Of a stretch of DNA of 16,651 nt, positions 1 to 6,960 are shown piece by piece (the stretch's first letter is position 1; every line of letters starts with the position of its first letter). The stretch spans positions 1-16,651 of the forward strand of contig CALAMX010000022.1 in assembly GCA_937925755.1 (NCBI GenBank), in the 5' to 3' direction. Made by a program: the position numbers and the translations under genes. This DNA comes from an uncultured Burkholderiales bacterium (GTDB lineage: Bacteria > Pseudomonadota > Gammaproteobacteria > Burkholderiales > Thiobacillaceae). The notes under the pieces were generated by a model. That model was not told where the DNA came from. It did not search any database and saw only the letters and a program-made list of their open reading frames with translations.

Positions 1-110
1 CAACCCGCTTTGTGGGCCTTCGGCCCATCCCTCGCTGCGCTCGGGACCCGCACTGCGTGCTGTCCTGCGCCCTGCGGGCTGGTGCGGCCCAAGCGGGTGT
101 CTGGCTTTGT

Positions 111-213
111 GTCTGCGACGAAACTCGCCCGGGTCGTTTGGACAGTCTACCGGGCTCGTTTTGTCTGCGACGAAACGAGCCTGGTTGTAGGATTAGTTTA
201 CCGGGCTCGTTTT
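111..213. repeat. Short interspersed direct and inverted repeats
   Basis: GTCTGCGACGAAAC occurs at 111-124 and again at 163-176. TACCGGGCTCGTTTT occurs at 148-162 and again at 199-213. The second element also has an inverted partner: CCGGGCTCGTTT (150-161) can pair with AAACGAGCCTGG (173-184) across an 11-base loop, with one G-T pair in an otherwise perfect 12-bp stem. The units therefore interleave as A, B, A', B, with A' partly complementary to B. The arrangement is too irregular for CRISPR. It may be a decayed tandem duplication or an operator-like or REP-like element. Confidence 0.6.
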
Positions 214-248
214 CGCTCCTCCTTGCAGGGAGGGCGCCCCGCAGCGTC

Positions 249-407
249 GGCCGAGGGGCCCCGCGCGAGCGGGGATCGGCCAGCGCAGGGGATGCCGGCG
301 ACCGCGGGGGGGCGCCAGCATCCCGCGACGGGGTCGCATCCCCAGAAGGGGCCCCTGCTTCGCCCGTCGCGGTCGCCCTGCGGCGTCGTCGTGTCAAGCC
401 AGACGCC
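249..407. other. String of hairpins, candidate structured RNA or REP-like element
   Basis: Successive inverted repeats can be read directly. GGCCGA (249-254) pairs with TCGGCC (276-281) around a perfect CCCCGC-GCGA-GCGGGG hairpin (259-274), whose loop fits the GNRA pattern. GGGATGC plus GGCG (289-295, 297-300) pairs with CGCC plus GCATCCC (313-316, 318-324). CCCC-AGAA-GGGG lies at 340-351. GGCGTC (382-387) pairs with GACGCC (402-407). Two longer perfect 10-bp stems compete with these: CCGCGACGGG (323-332) with CCCGTCGCGG (363-372), and GGCGACCGCG (297-306) with CGCGGTCGCC (368-377). High GC content raises the chance rate of such pairs, so RNA function is only a possibility. Confidence 0.45.
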
Positions 408-410
408 CGC

Positions 411-447
411 TTGAACCGCCCTTCGGGCCCGTTCAACTGCGGTTTTT
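411..447 (+). terminator. Terminator-like hairpin with T-run
   Basis: TTGAAC (411-416) pairs with GTTCAA (431-436) around a GCCC-TTC-GGGC core. An alternative stem, AACCGC (414-419) with GCGGTT (439-444), runs straight into the T-run at 443-447. Either fold resembles a factor-independent terminator for plus-strand transcription. No plus-strand gene upstream needs it, so it may belong to the neighbouring repetitive structure instead. Confidence 0.4.
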
Positions 448-450
448 AGG

Positions 451-1250
451 ATAATTGATGATGCGGTTGCCGCCCGGCGATCCTAGGATGGTATACAGGC
501 CCCCCTCGGGATCGAACACCAGGGCCGGGCTCATGGCCGATAGGGGCTGCTTGCCGACCTCGACCCGGTTGACGATCGGCCGGCCGTCGATCTACGGGCG
601 GAAGGCGAAGTCGGTCAGATGGTTGTTGAGCACTAAGCCACCCATCGGGATCCGGCTACCAAAGACGTCTTCGACCGAACTGGTGAGAGTCACGGCATTG
701 CCCTCGGCATCGACGACGGAGAGGTGGGTCGTACCACCGCGGCCGCCGGCCGGCTCGGTTCCGGGGGATGAAGCGGGAAGCGTGCCGGGATGAGCCGCCC
801 CTGACTCGCCGCATCGCAGATCAGGCCGGCGCGCGCGGCGAGGTGATCGGCGGCAAGGGGCTGTTCCACGGGTACGGTGGCAAAGGCGAGGTCGGCCAGA
901 TAGCGGGGCCGGTCGGCCTAGGCCAACCGCCTCGCCTCGGTGAAGCGGTGCACGGCTAGCGGCGCGTTCGGGTCCAGCGGTGGGAAGCGTGCCAGTATGC
1001 CCAGGAGCCGTAGCACGGTGAGCCCATCCGCCCGGGGGCGGGACACCCACCCGATGGCCCCGATCAGGCGCGCAAGAGCCACGCGCACCTTGACCCGGTA
1101 GCCCGCCAGGTCCTCCAGGCTCCGGTCGCCAGGGCGGGGCACTGTGCGCACCGTCTTGACCATGGCCTCGGCGAGTGTCCCCCGGTAGAAGGTTGCCGGT
1201 CCGTTGGCGGCGATGCGCCGCAGGGTCGCCGCCAGGGCCGGGATCGCCAG
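451..1250 (-). pseudogene. ggt: Gamma-glutamyltransferase remnant (both ends missing, nonsense and frameshift lesions)
   Basis: The intact family enzyme hydrolyses or transfers the gamma-glutamyl group of glutathione, usually in the periplasm, and self-cleaves at a threonine. Read on the minus strand in shifting frames, the family pattern is clear: LAATLRRIAANGP and SLEDLAGYRVKVR; then, one frame off, GHRVGVPPPGG; then LTVLRLLGILARFPPLDPN; then GGTTHLSVVDAEGNAVTLTS with the catalytic-type Thr near 730-732; then GSPGGNRIINY near 451-483. Two in-frame TAG codons interrupt it, at 918-920 (where relatives usually have Tyr, RLA*ADR) and 592-594 (usually Glu, FRP*IDG). Frame changes lie near 1025-1075 (probably two) and 745-785. 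About half of the usual 530-580 residues are present. The N-terminal third and the C-terminal end are absent. It is certainly non-functional under the standard code. Confidence 0.9.
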
Positions 1251-1262
1251 CGGACGGTTGTG
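1240..1262. other. Rearrangement junction between two 5'-truncated genes
   Basis: To the left, the minus strand reads recognisable ggt sequence (ALAATLRRIAANG) up to about 1244. To the right, the plus strand reads recognisable GspE N-domain sequence (LWLVHADPLDAGLIDW) from about 1255. Neither gene has its start, and no spacer or insertion sequence lies between them. The simplest inference is a deletion that removed the 5' parts of two divergent genes and everything between them, including any promoters. I see no obvious direct repeat at the join. Confidence 0.7.
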
Positions 1263-2665
1263 GCTGGTGCACGCCGACCCGCTCGACGCAGGGCTCATCG
1301 ACTGGGCCGAGCGGCTGATCGGCGAGCCCTTCACCCCGGCACTCGCCCTGCGCGACGACCTACTCGCCTGGTTGCACCGGCAGGAGGCGGATCTCAAGGC
1401 GATGGACGGACTGCTGACGGTGGCCGGAGAGTCCCGCAGAGACACCCAGGTCGAGTAGATCTCGCTCGCCGTCATTGGGGCGGACGCCTCGCCAGTCGTC
1501 AAGCTGGTGCACTCGACTTTGTACGACGCGGTGGCGAGCGGCGCCTCCGACATCCACCTGGAAAACGACGCGCATGGGCTCATCATCAGGTACCGCATCG
1601 ACGGTGTACTCAACACCATCGCCCAGGCGCCAGGGCGGGAAATGGCCGAACAGGTCGTCTCGCGCATCAAGGTGATGGCTGAACTGGACATCGCCGAACG
1701 GCGGGTGCCGCAGGACGGCCGTTTCAAAGTGATGATGCGCGGGCGCGAGATCGACCTGCGCGTATCGATCATGCCCGGCGTCTTCGGCGAGGACGCCGTG
1801 CTGCGTATACTCGACCGCCAGCAACTGGCCGACGAGCTGAAGGGGGTGACCCTGGACCGTCTTGGTTTCGACCCCATCACCCTCGCCCGCATCCGGCGGC
1901 TGTCGCACGAGCCCTACGGCATGTTCCTGGTCACCGGTCCGACCGGCTCGGGCAAGACTACCACGCTCTACGCCTCCATCACCGAGATCAATACGGGCCG
2001 CGACAAGATCATCACCATAGAGGACCCGGTGGAGTATCAGCTGCCGGGCATCCTGCAGATCCCGGTCAACGAGAAAAAGGGCCTGACCTTCGCGCGGGGG
2101 CTGCGGTCTATCCTGCGGCACGACCCGGAAAAGATCATGGTGGGCGAGATCCGCGACCCGGAGACGGCGCAGATCGCCGTACAGTCGGCGCTGACTGGGC
2201 ACCTGGTGTTCACTACCGTACATGCCAACAGCGTCTACGACGTGATCGGCCGCTTTCTGCACATGGGGGTGGACCCCTACAGTTTCGTCTCTGCCCTGAA
2301 CGGCATCCTGGCGCAGCGCCTGGTACGGGTGAACTGCCCGCATTGCCTGGCGCCGCAGACCCCGACGCCTGAGCTGCTGGCCGATTCCGGACTGGAACCG
2401 GCAGCGGTGAGGGGCTGGGAATTCCTGGCCGGGCGCGGCTGCGGTCATTGCCGCGGCAGCGGCTACCGCGGACGCAAGGCCATCGCCGAGATGATGTTGC
2501 TCAACGACGAGCTGCGCGAGCTGATTGCCGCGCGCGCACCCATCCGCACGCTCAAGGAGGCCGCCGCGCGCAGGCGTGGTGAGCCTGCGGCAGACCGCGC
2601 TGGCGCTGGTTCGGCGCGGCGAGACCACCTTGGAAGAGATCAACCGTGTCACTTTTGTCGAGTGA
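1255..2665 (+). pseudogene. GspE/MshE-type secretion ATPase, 5'-truncated with TAG and frameshift
   Basis: This family is the cytoplasmic hexameric ATPase that powers pilus or pseudopilus assembly. The catalytic domain is well kept: LHADP-type N-domain tail (1258 on), ASDIHLE (about 1540-1560), Walker A GPTGSGKTT (1936-1962), Asp box IITIEDPVEY, Walker B with IMVGEIRDPETA, His box TGHLVFTTVHANS, and the zinc cysteines CPHC and CGHC. Three faults break it. The first roughly 100 residues and the start codon are missing. An in-frame TAG at 1456-1458 interrupts QVE*ISLAVIGAD, probably a former GAG. The frame changes near 2561-2575, after LKEAAAR, so that the conserved end (SLRQTALALVRRGETTLEEI, then NRVTFVE) sits in another frame and stops at 2665. 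Without the frameshift the end would overlap the next gene by 20 bases. An internal ATG at 1507 could start a truncated product. Confidence 0.88.
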
Positions 2666-3395
2666 GTTACGCATCGCCCTCCTGCCCGGCTGTGCGGCCC
2701 TCGCGCAGGACCACGGCATGCCCCGAGTGGTCGAGCGGCCGAAGGGCTGGGACGGTGCTCTTACGGCCCTGGAGGAACTGCTCGAGGCGCAGCGGCCCGG
2801 TGGACAGGCCCATGTCATCCTGTCGCATCATTTCCTCAGGCTCTTCCTGCTTGAGCCGCCGCCCACGCGGCTGCGCTGGGACGAGATGCAGGCCTGGCTG
2901 GGCGATCGCCTATCAGAGAGCCTCGGCGTTGTGGGCGAATGGCGGCTGGTCTGGTCGGACGTACCGCCGGCACGACCAGTGCTGGTGTGCGCCCTGCCGG
3001 CGGAATACCAGGACGCGCTTGAACTGCGGCTGGCACGTCGGCGCCTACGCGCTCGCCACATCCGTCCCTGGCTGGATGTGGCCTGGTCACGGCGTAGCTG
3101 GATGTTGCGACGCGCCACAGGGTGGTATGTCCTGCTGGAACCGGGCGACGCCTGTGCGCTGTGGCTCGAACGCGGCCACATTCGCCATCTGCGCCAGCGC
3201 CGACTCGATCCAGGCTTGGGGCATAGCTTGACCTCGCTGCTGCAGCGCGAGGCCCTGCTGGCCGGGCTGCCAGACGAGGCCGAGGTCTGGCTGGAGCGCA
3301 CAGGCATCGAGATCGACGCGGCGACCCTTGGGGCCGGCTCGCGCGTCCACACCCTGGCCGGGCCTTTAGAGCCGGCCCAGGCCTTGTTGGGCTGA
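2646..3395 (+). CDS. PilM/MshI/GspL-like scaffold protein of the secretion operon
   Basis: This 249-residue protein probably forms the cytoplasmic part of the inner-membrane scaffold. The LSHHFLRLFLLEP stretch (about residues 58-70) resembles the 'LS..FvRy' strand of GspL/MshI/PilM-type actin-like domains. I see no membrane segment, which fits a PilM-like soluble partner with the membrane part supplied by the next gene. The GTG start at 2646 lies inside the last codons of the ATPase gene (original frame ending at 2665), indicating translational coupling. The next start follows after 7 bases. The assignment rests mainly on position and weak motifs: the fold family is likely, the exact name is not. 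Confidence 0.6.
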   Translation: MSLLSSELRIALLPGCAALAQDHGMPRVVERPKGWDGALTALEELLEAQRPGGQAHVILSHHFLRLFLLEPPPTRLRWDEMQAWLGDRLSESLGVVGEWRLVWSDVPPARPVLVCALPAEYQDALELRLARRRLRARHIRPWLDVAWSRRSWMLRRATGWYVLLEPGDACALWLERGHIRHLRQRRLDPGLGHSLTSLLQREALLAGLPDEAEVWLERTGIEIDAATLGAGSRVHTLAGPLEPAQALLG

Positions 3396-3402
3396 AAACG
3401 GT

Positions 3403-3945
3403 ATGCGCGGTCTAGGACTTGACTTCGCCCAACCACGCCACGGCACGCCGTGGTGGTCCTGGCTGCTGTTGCTGGCCGGTGTCGTCGCCGCTGTCTGGGG
3501 GGGCGTGGTTTACCACCAGGCCGAGCAGGCGGCCGCCGCGGCTCGCTCGGAATGGGCATCCCTGCAGAACGTGACGTAGGGGGCATCGAAAGTGCGGAGC
3601 GACCCGGCGCGCGAGGCCGATGCCGCCAACCGGGCGGCGGCGCGGCAGGTCCTCGATCGCCCTTGGGGAGACTTCCTCACGGCACTGCAGCAGGCGCGCC
3701 CGGATGACATCGCCCTGCTCACCCTGGAGGCCGACGCACGGCGCGGGCAGTTCAGCCTGACGGCGGAGGCGCCCGACTACCCTGCCATGATCGCTTACTA
3801 TGGCACGCTGCGCGACACGGCGGGACTGCGCGAGGTCGTGCTAGCCCAGCACGGCTACCGTGAGGACGGCCAGGCCCGGCCGGCGCGCTTCGTCTTGCGC
3901 GGACGCTGGGCCGAGGCGGTTGCCACGGAGGGTGAGGAGAAATGA
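3403..3945 (+). pseudogene. PilN-like membrane protein gene interrupted by in-frame TAG
   Basis: The frame starting at ATG 3403 encodes a short cytoplasmic tail, one membrane segment (WWSWLLLLAGVVAAVWGGVV, residues 17-36) and the start of a helix, then stops at TAG 3577-3579 after 58 residues. The same frame continues without another stop to TGA 3943-3945, giving 180 positions in all. The distal part (RQVLDRPWGDFLTALQQA, then LRDTAGLREVVLAQHGY) looks like the ferredoxin-like periplasmic domain of PilN/GspL proteins. A GTG at 3592, preceded by AGGGGG (3578-3583), could restart translation, but that product would lack the membrane anchor. The probable role, if expressed whole, is to link the PilM-like protein to the PilO-like one. 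A sequencing error or TAG readthrough are alternatives to true pseudogenisation. Confidence 0.72.
3578..3592 (+). promoter_or_regulatory. Possible ribosome binding site for restart after the TAG
   Basis: AGGGGG at 3578-3583 begins inside the TAG codon and sits 8 bases before GTG 3592, which is in the same frame as the interrupted PilN-like gene. It could allow reinitiation of the distal half. The purine run may equally be chance in GC-rich sequence. Confidence 0.25.
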
Positions 3946-4466
3946 GGCATATCTGGGACTGGGCGCTGTGGGTCGCCGCCCGATTGGGCCGGCCGGGTCT
4001 GCTGGGGCTCGCCCTGCTCGTCGGTGCAAGCTTTGCACAACAGTTCCTGGTGCCGAAGCTGGCGGCCGAAACGCAGGCCCTACGGACGCAGATCGCTGCA
4101 GTCCAGGCACGCCGGGCGCAGCAGCCTGAGCCGGCTGCCGAGCCAGCGGAGGCATGGCCGCTTGCAGATGCCCGCGAGACACCCGAGGCCATTGGCCGCC
4201 TGTTCAAGGCCGCAAGCCGCGCCGGACTGGCCCTGGAGGCGGGCGAGTACCATCTGCAGAGCGGTCAGGGCCTGTTGCGCTATCAAATCCAGCTCCCTCT
4301 GCAGGGGCGCTATCTGCCGCTGCGCAGCTTCTTGAGCGACAGCCTGAACGGCAACCCCAGTCTGGCCCTGGACAGCCTGAACCTGAGCCGCGAGCGGGTG
4401 GAAGACGCAGAGCTCAAGGCGGTCTTGCGCTTCACGCTCTATCTGGACGCGGGAGGAGCGCGATGA
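3942..4466 (+). CDS. PilO/GspM-like inner-membrane protein
   Basis: This 174-residue protein has a short cytoplasmic start, one membrane segment (GLLGLALLVGASFAQQFLV, about residues 19-37), an Ala/Gln/Glu-rich probable coiled coil (about 38-65), and a compact distal domain with LRYQIQLPLQGRYLPLRSFL, the pattern of PilO/GspM ferredoxin-like domains. Such proteins pair with PilN in the periplasm and tie the ATPase platform to the secretin. ATG 3942 overlaps the previous stop as ATGA, and its own stop overlaps the next start the same way, so translation is coupled on both sides. It looks intact. Confidence 0.75.
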   Translation: MRHIWDWALWVAARLGRPGLLGLALLVGASFAQQFLVPKLAAETQALRTQIAAVQARRAQQPEPAAEPAEAWPLADARETPEAIGRLFKAASRAGLALEAGEYHLQSGQGLLRYQIQLPLQGRYLPLRSFLSDSLNGNPSLALDSLNLSRERVEDAELKAVLRFTLYLDAGGAR

Positions 4467-4954
4467 ATCCGCGTCTGATCCTGTTGCTGGCGGCGCTCGC
4501 CATCACCCTGGGAGCCGTGTGGTGGGTGGAACAGCACGGCGAGGAAATGGCAGACGAGGCGCTTGTCGAGCCCGTTACGCGGCGCGCGGCAGGGCAGGGC
4601 AAGGCAGTCCCCACGACGGCCCCGGCGATTCAAACGACAGGGCAGAGGACGGTGCGTTTCGAAGCACTGGGACCCGACCTCTTTCCCCCGTCTAGCTGGC
4701 AGCCGTCGCCCCCACCCCCGCCAGAGCCGCCTCCGCCGCCGCCCCCAACCGCGCCACTTTTGCCCTTCCAGTATCTCGGCCGCTGGGAGGAGGTGGGTGA
4801 TGCGGTGCTCTTCCTAGCCCATGGAGAGCAGACCCTGAGCCTGCGCCAGGGCGATACGGTCGGGCTTTGGCGGCTTGACCAGGTCGGGTCCGGCCGGCTG
4901 GACTTCACCTATGTCCCGCTCAACGAACAACGCAGCTTGAGGATCAATCCGTGA
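4463..4954 (+). CDS. PilP/GspC-like periplasmic linker with proline hinge
   Basis: This is a 163-residue protein. An N-terminal membrane anchor (ILLLAALAITLGAVWWV, about residues 6-22) is followed by a flexible segment, a proline tract (codons at 4709-4747) and a small beta-rich domain: LPFQYLGRWEEVGDAVLFLAH, then LRQGDTVGLWRLDQV, ending in LDFTYVPLNEQRSLRI. That pattern matches the HR/PilP-type domain that docks to the secretin N-domain. In some genomes this family carries the odd label 'secretion system X translation initiation factor', which its sequence does not support. ATG 4463 overlaps the preceding TGA. Its own TGA overlaps a GTG at 4951. Confidence 0.72.
   Translation: MNPRLILLLAALAITLGAVWWVEQHGEEMADEALVEPVTRRAAGQGKAVPTTAPAIQTTGQRTVRFEALGPDLFPPSSWQPSPPPPPEPPPPPPPTAPLLPFQYLGRWEEVGDAVLFLAHGEQTLSLRQGDTVGLWRLDQVGSGRLDFTYVPLNEQRSLRINP
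4709..4747 (+). repeat. Poly-proline codon tract
   Basis: Five proline codons, one GAG, then seven proline codons lie within the PilP/GspC-like gene. The tract presumably forms a stiff spacer across the periplasm. It is prone to slippage, and a run this rich in consecutive prolines would need EF-P for efficient translation (general knowledge). Confidence 0.85.
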
Positions 4955-4998
4955 TTTGCCACTTGTCTTTGCCAATTCCTCAAATCCCGGACGGTTTG

Positions 4999-6960
4999 AT
5001 GCTATCTCGCGGCGGCTTTTGCCTGCTGGCGCTGATACTGCTAGCCGGTTGTGCGACGGACCAGGCCTTCCGCGAGGGTGAGCGGCTGATCCAGGAGGGC
5101 CGGACCGAGGAGGGGCTCAAACAGCTGGAGCAAGCCGTGCGCGAGCAACCCAGCAATGTGCACTACCGCACGGCCCTGGTGCGCATCCGTGAGGCGCACA
5201 TCGCACGCCTGCTGTTGGAGGCTGATGCCGCCCTGAGAAACGGGCGGCTGGACGAGGCCCAGGTGCGCTACCAGGACGTGCTGCGCCTGCACCCGGAGAA
5301 CCCGCGTGCGCCCATGGGCCTTGCGGCGGTTGAGATGGTGCGGCGCAACGAGGTCCTCATTCGCGAGGCGGAGGCCGCCCTGGCGCGGGAGGATTTCGAG
5401 GCGGCGCGGCTGCGTCTGCGCGCCGTGTTGGCGCAGGCGCCGGACAACACCCGTGCCGCGGCCCTGCTCAAAGAGGTGGACGAGAAGGTCGGGCGGCCGC
5501 AGGCAGTGCAGATTCCGCAGCTCGCCTCTAGCCATCGCCGCCCGGTGACCCTGGAGTTCCGCGACGCGCCTCTACGTAGCGTGTTCGATGCCCTGTCGCG
5601 GCAGTCGGGTATCAACTTCGTGTTCGACAAGGACGTTCGCACTGACACCCGCACCACCGTGTTCGCCCGCAACCCCCCCCTTGCCGACGCCATCGATATG
5701 ATCCTGGCCACCAGCCAGCTCAACAAGAAGGTCTTGAACGCCAATACCCTCCTCATCTTTCCCAATCAGCCGGCTAAGCTGCGCGAATACGAGGAGCTGG
5801 TGGTACGTGCATTTTTTCTCTCTAACCTGGAGGCCAAGGGCGCGCTTACCTTGGTAAAAACGCTGACCAAGTCGCGGGACGTGTACGTCGACGAGAAACT
5901 GAACCTCCTGTTCGTGCGCGACACCCCCGACGCTATCCGCCTGGTGGAGAAGATCCTGGCCGTGGCCGACCAGGCCGAGCCGGAGGTGATGCTGGAGGTG
6001 GAGATCCTGGAGGTCAAGCGCAGCCGACTGCTGGATCTAGGGGTCCAATGGCCGACGCAACTGAGCCTGCTCGGTAAGGAACGGGTGGTGGACCGCGTGC
6101 TTGACTCTAGCGGTAATGTTATTTCACAAACCACACGCTATATCGATGTACCCCTGACCCTGGAACTGCTCAAAGGTATCGGGCCTGACGATGCAGGCCG
6201 TATAGGCATCAGTCCGAATCCAGGCATCGCGGCGGCTCAGACGGGAGGTGATGTGAGCATACTCGCCAACCCCCGGATTCGCGTGCGCAACAAGGAAAAG
6301 GCCAGGATCCACATTGGCGACAAGGTGCCTGTGATCACCTCCAACGTCACCGCCACCGGCGTGACCTCAGAGTCGGTCTCCTATCTCGACGTTGGCCTCA
6401 AGCTTGACGTAGAGCCCCAGGTCTATCTGCAGGGCGAGGTAGCGATGAAGGTGGGTCTGGAGGTGTCCAACATCGTGCAGCAGGTCAAGAGCGCCGGCGG
6501 CAGCCTGACCTACCAGATCGGCAGCCGCACCGCCAACACCGTGCTCCGGCTGAGGGACGGCGAGACCCAGGTGCTGGCCGGTCTGATCTCGGATGAAGAA
6601 CGCTCAGGGGTGAGCGGACTACCAGGATTGTCCGATTTGCCTATCCTGGGACGGCTGTTCTCCACCCAGCGGGATGACAAAAACAAGACCGAGATCGTCT
6701 TACTCATCACCCCGCGCATCCTGCGTAACCTGGAGCGACCAGAGCTCGCCCAGTCGGAGTTCTTCGCCGGCACGGAGGGCGCAGTGTCCGACCGGCCGTT
6801 GCTACTTAGGCCGGGCAGATCTGCACCCCGCGCCGGTGTCCTGGCTTCGGAGACGGTGCCGACCGAGGCCCCTGGCCCTGAGGTGCCGGAGGCCGCACCC
6901 GTTGCACCGGCCGAGCTGCCCGGCCCGACCATACCAGGGCTGCCGAACGTCCGGCCATGA
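4999..6960 (+). CDS. TPR-secretin outer-membrane lipoprotein (GspD/MshL-like)
   Basis: This 653-residue protein should form the outer-membrane pore of the machine. From ATG 4999 it has a lipoprotein signal with lipobox LAGC (Cys18). TPR-like helices follow (about 23-165), then an STN/N0-type domain (VTLEFRDAPLRSVFDALSRQ, 183-202), an N1-type domain (FFLSNLEAKGALTLVKTL, about 272-330), and the secretin core with SILANPRIRVRNKEKA (420-435) and LPGLSDLPILGRLF (541-554), and ITPRI at 570-574. A Pro-rich tail ends the protein. A GTG at 4951 in frame overlaps the previous stop, but would put 16 residues before the signal peptide, so I chose 4999. Its stop overlaps the next ATG. The TPR-secretin fusion is typical of the PilM/N/O-linked clusters. 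It is intact. Confidence 0.92.
   Translation: MLSRGGFCLLALILLAGCATDQAFREGERLIQEGRTEEGLKQLEQAVREQPSNVHYRTALVRIREAHIARLLLEADAALRNGRLDEAQVRYQDVLRLHPENPRAPMGLAAVEMVRRNEVLIREAEAALAREDFEAARLRLRAVLAQAPDNTRAAALLKEVDEKVGRPQAVQIPQLASSHRRPVTLEFRDAPLRSVFDALSRQSGINFVFDKDVRTDTRTTVFARNPPLADAIDMILATSQLNKKVLNANTLLIFPNQPAKLREYEELVVRAFFLSNLEAKGALTLVKTLTKSRDVYVDEKLNLLFVRDTPDAIRLVEKILAVADQAEPEVMLEVEILEVKRSRLLDLGVQWPTQLSLLGKERVVDRVLDSSGNVISQTTRYIDVPLTLELLKGIGPDDAGRIGISPNPGIAAAQTGGDVSILANPRIRVRNKEKARIHIGDKVPVITSNVTATGVTSESVSYLDVGLKLDVEPQVYLQGEVAMKVGLEVSNIVQQVKSAGGSLTYQIGSRTANTVLRLRDGETQVLAGLISDEERSGVSGLPGLSDLPILGRLFSTQRDDKNKTEIVLLITPRILRNLERPELAQSEFFAGTEGAVSDRPLLLRPGRSAPRAGVLASETVPTEAPGPEVPEAAPVAPAELPGPTIPGLPNVRP

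Larger units (their letters stand above)
1..450. other. Non-coding, highly structured GC-rich region
   Basis: I see no credible gene in these 450 bases. Two long open frames overlap here on the plus strand, but their products are low-complexity Arg/Pro/Ala strings with no family motif, which is what stop-poor GC-rich DNA produces by chance. Instead the region is full of inverted repeats: a TGGGCC-TTC-GGCCCA hairpin at 13-27, a repeat cluster at 111-213, a string of stems at 249-407 and a terminator-like hairpin at 411-447. It ends where similarity to the ggt remnant begins. It could be a genome-wide intergenic repeat, an untranslated structured RNA, or scar sequence left by rearrangement. Only a search for other copies would tell these apart. 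Confidence 0.6.

Noticed and set aside
111..213. CRISPR array
   Set aside because: Only two copies of each unit, interleaved with each other, no uniform spacers and no cas gene.
10..449. Two overlapping long plus-strand frames (134 and 145 codons)
   Set aside because: No family motifs, extreme Arg/Ala/Pro content, and the bases are better explained by inverted repeats. These are chance frames in GC-rich DNA.
1240..1262. Insertion sequence or transposon at the ggt/gspE junction
   Set aside because: No transposase, no terminal inverted repeats and no room for an element: the two remnants abut directly.
918..1892. A 324-codon minus-strand frame spanning the ggt remnant and the ATPase
   Set aside because: Its distal part is real ggt sequence, but the first two thirds are antisense to the conserved ATPase gene. 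It is an artefact of the junction, not a fusion protein.
1360..2652. A 430-codon minus-strand frame opposite the ATPase
   Set aside because: Antisense shadow. The plus strand carries Walker A, Walker B and zinc motifs, while this frame has none.
4951..4998. GTG 4951 as the secretin start
   Set aside because: It overlaps the previous stop neatly, but would bury the lipoprotein signal 16 residues in. ATG 4999 gives a normal signal with Cys18.
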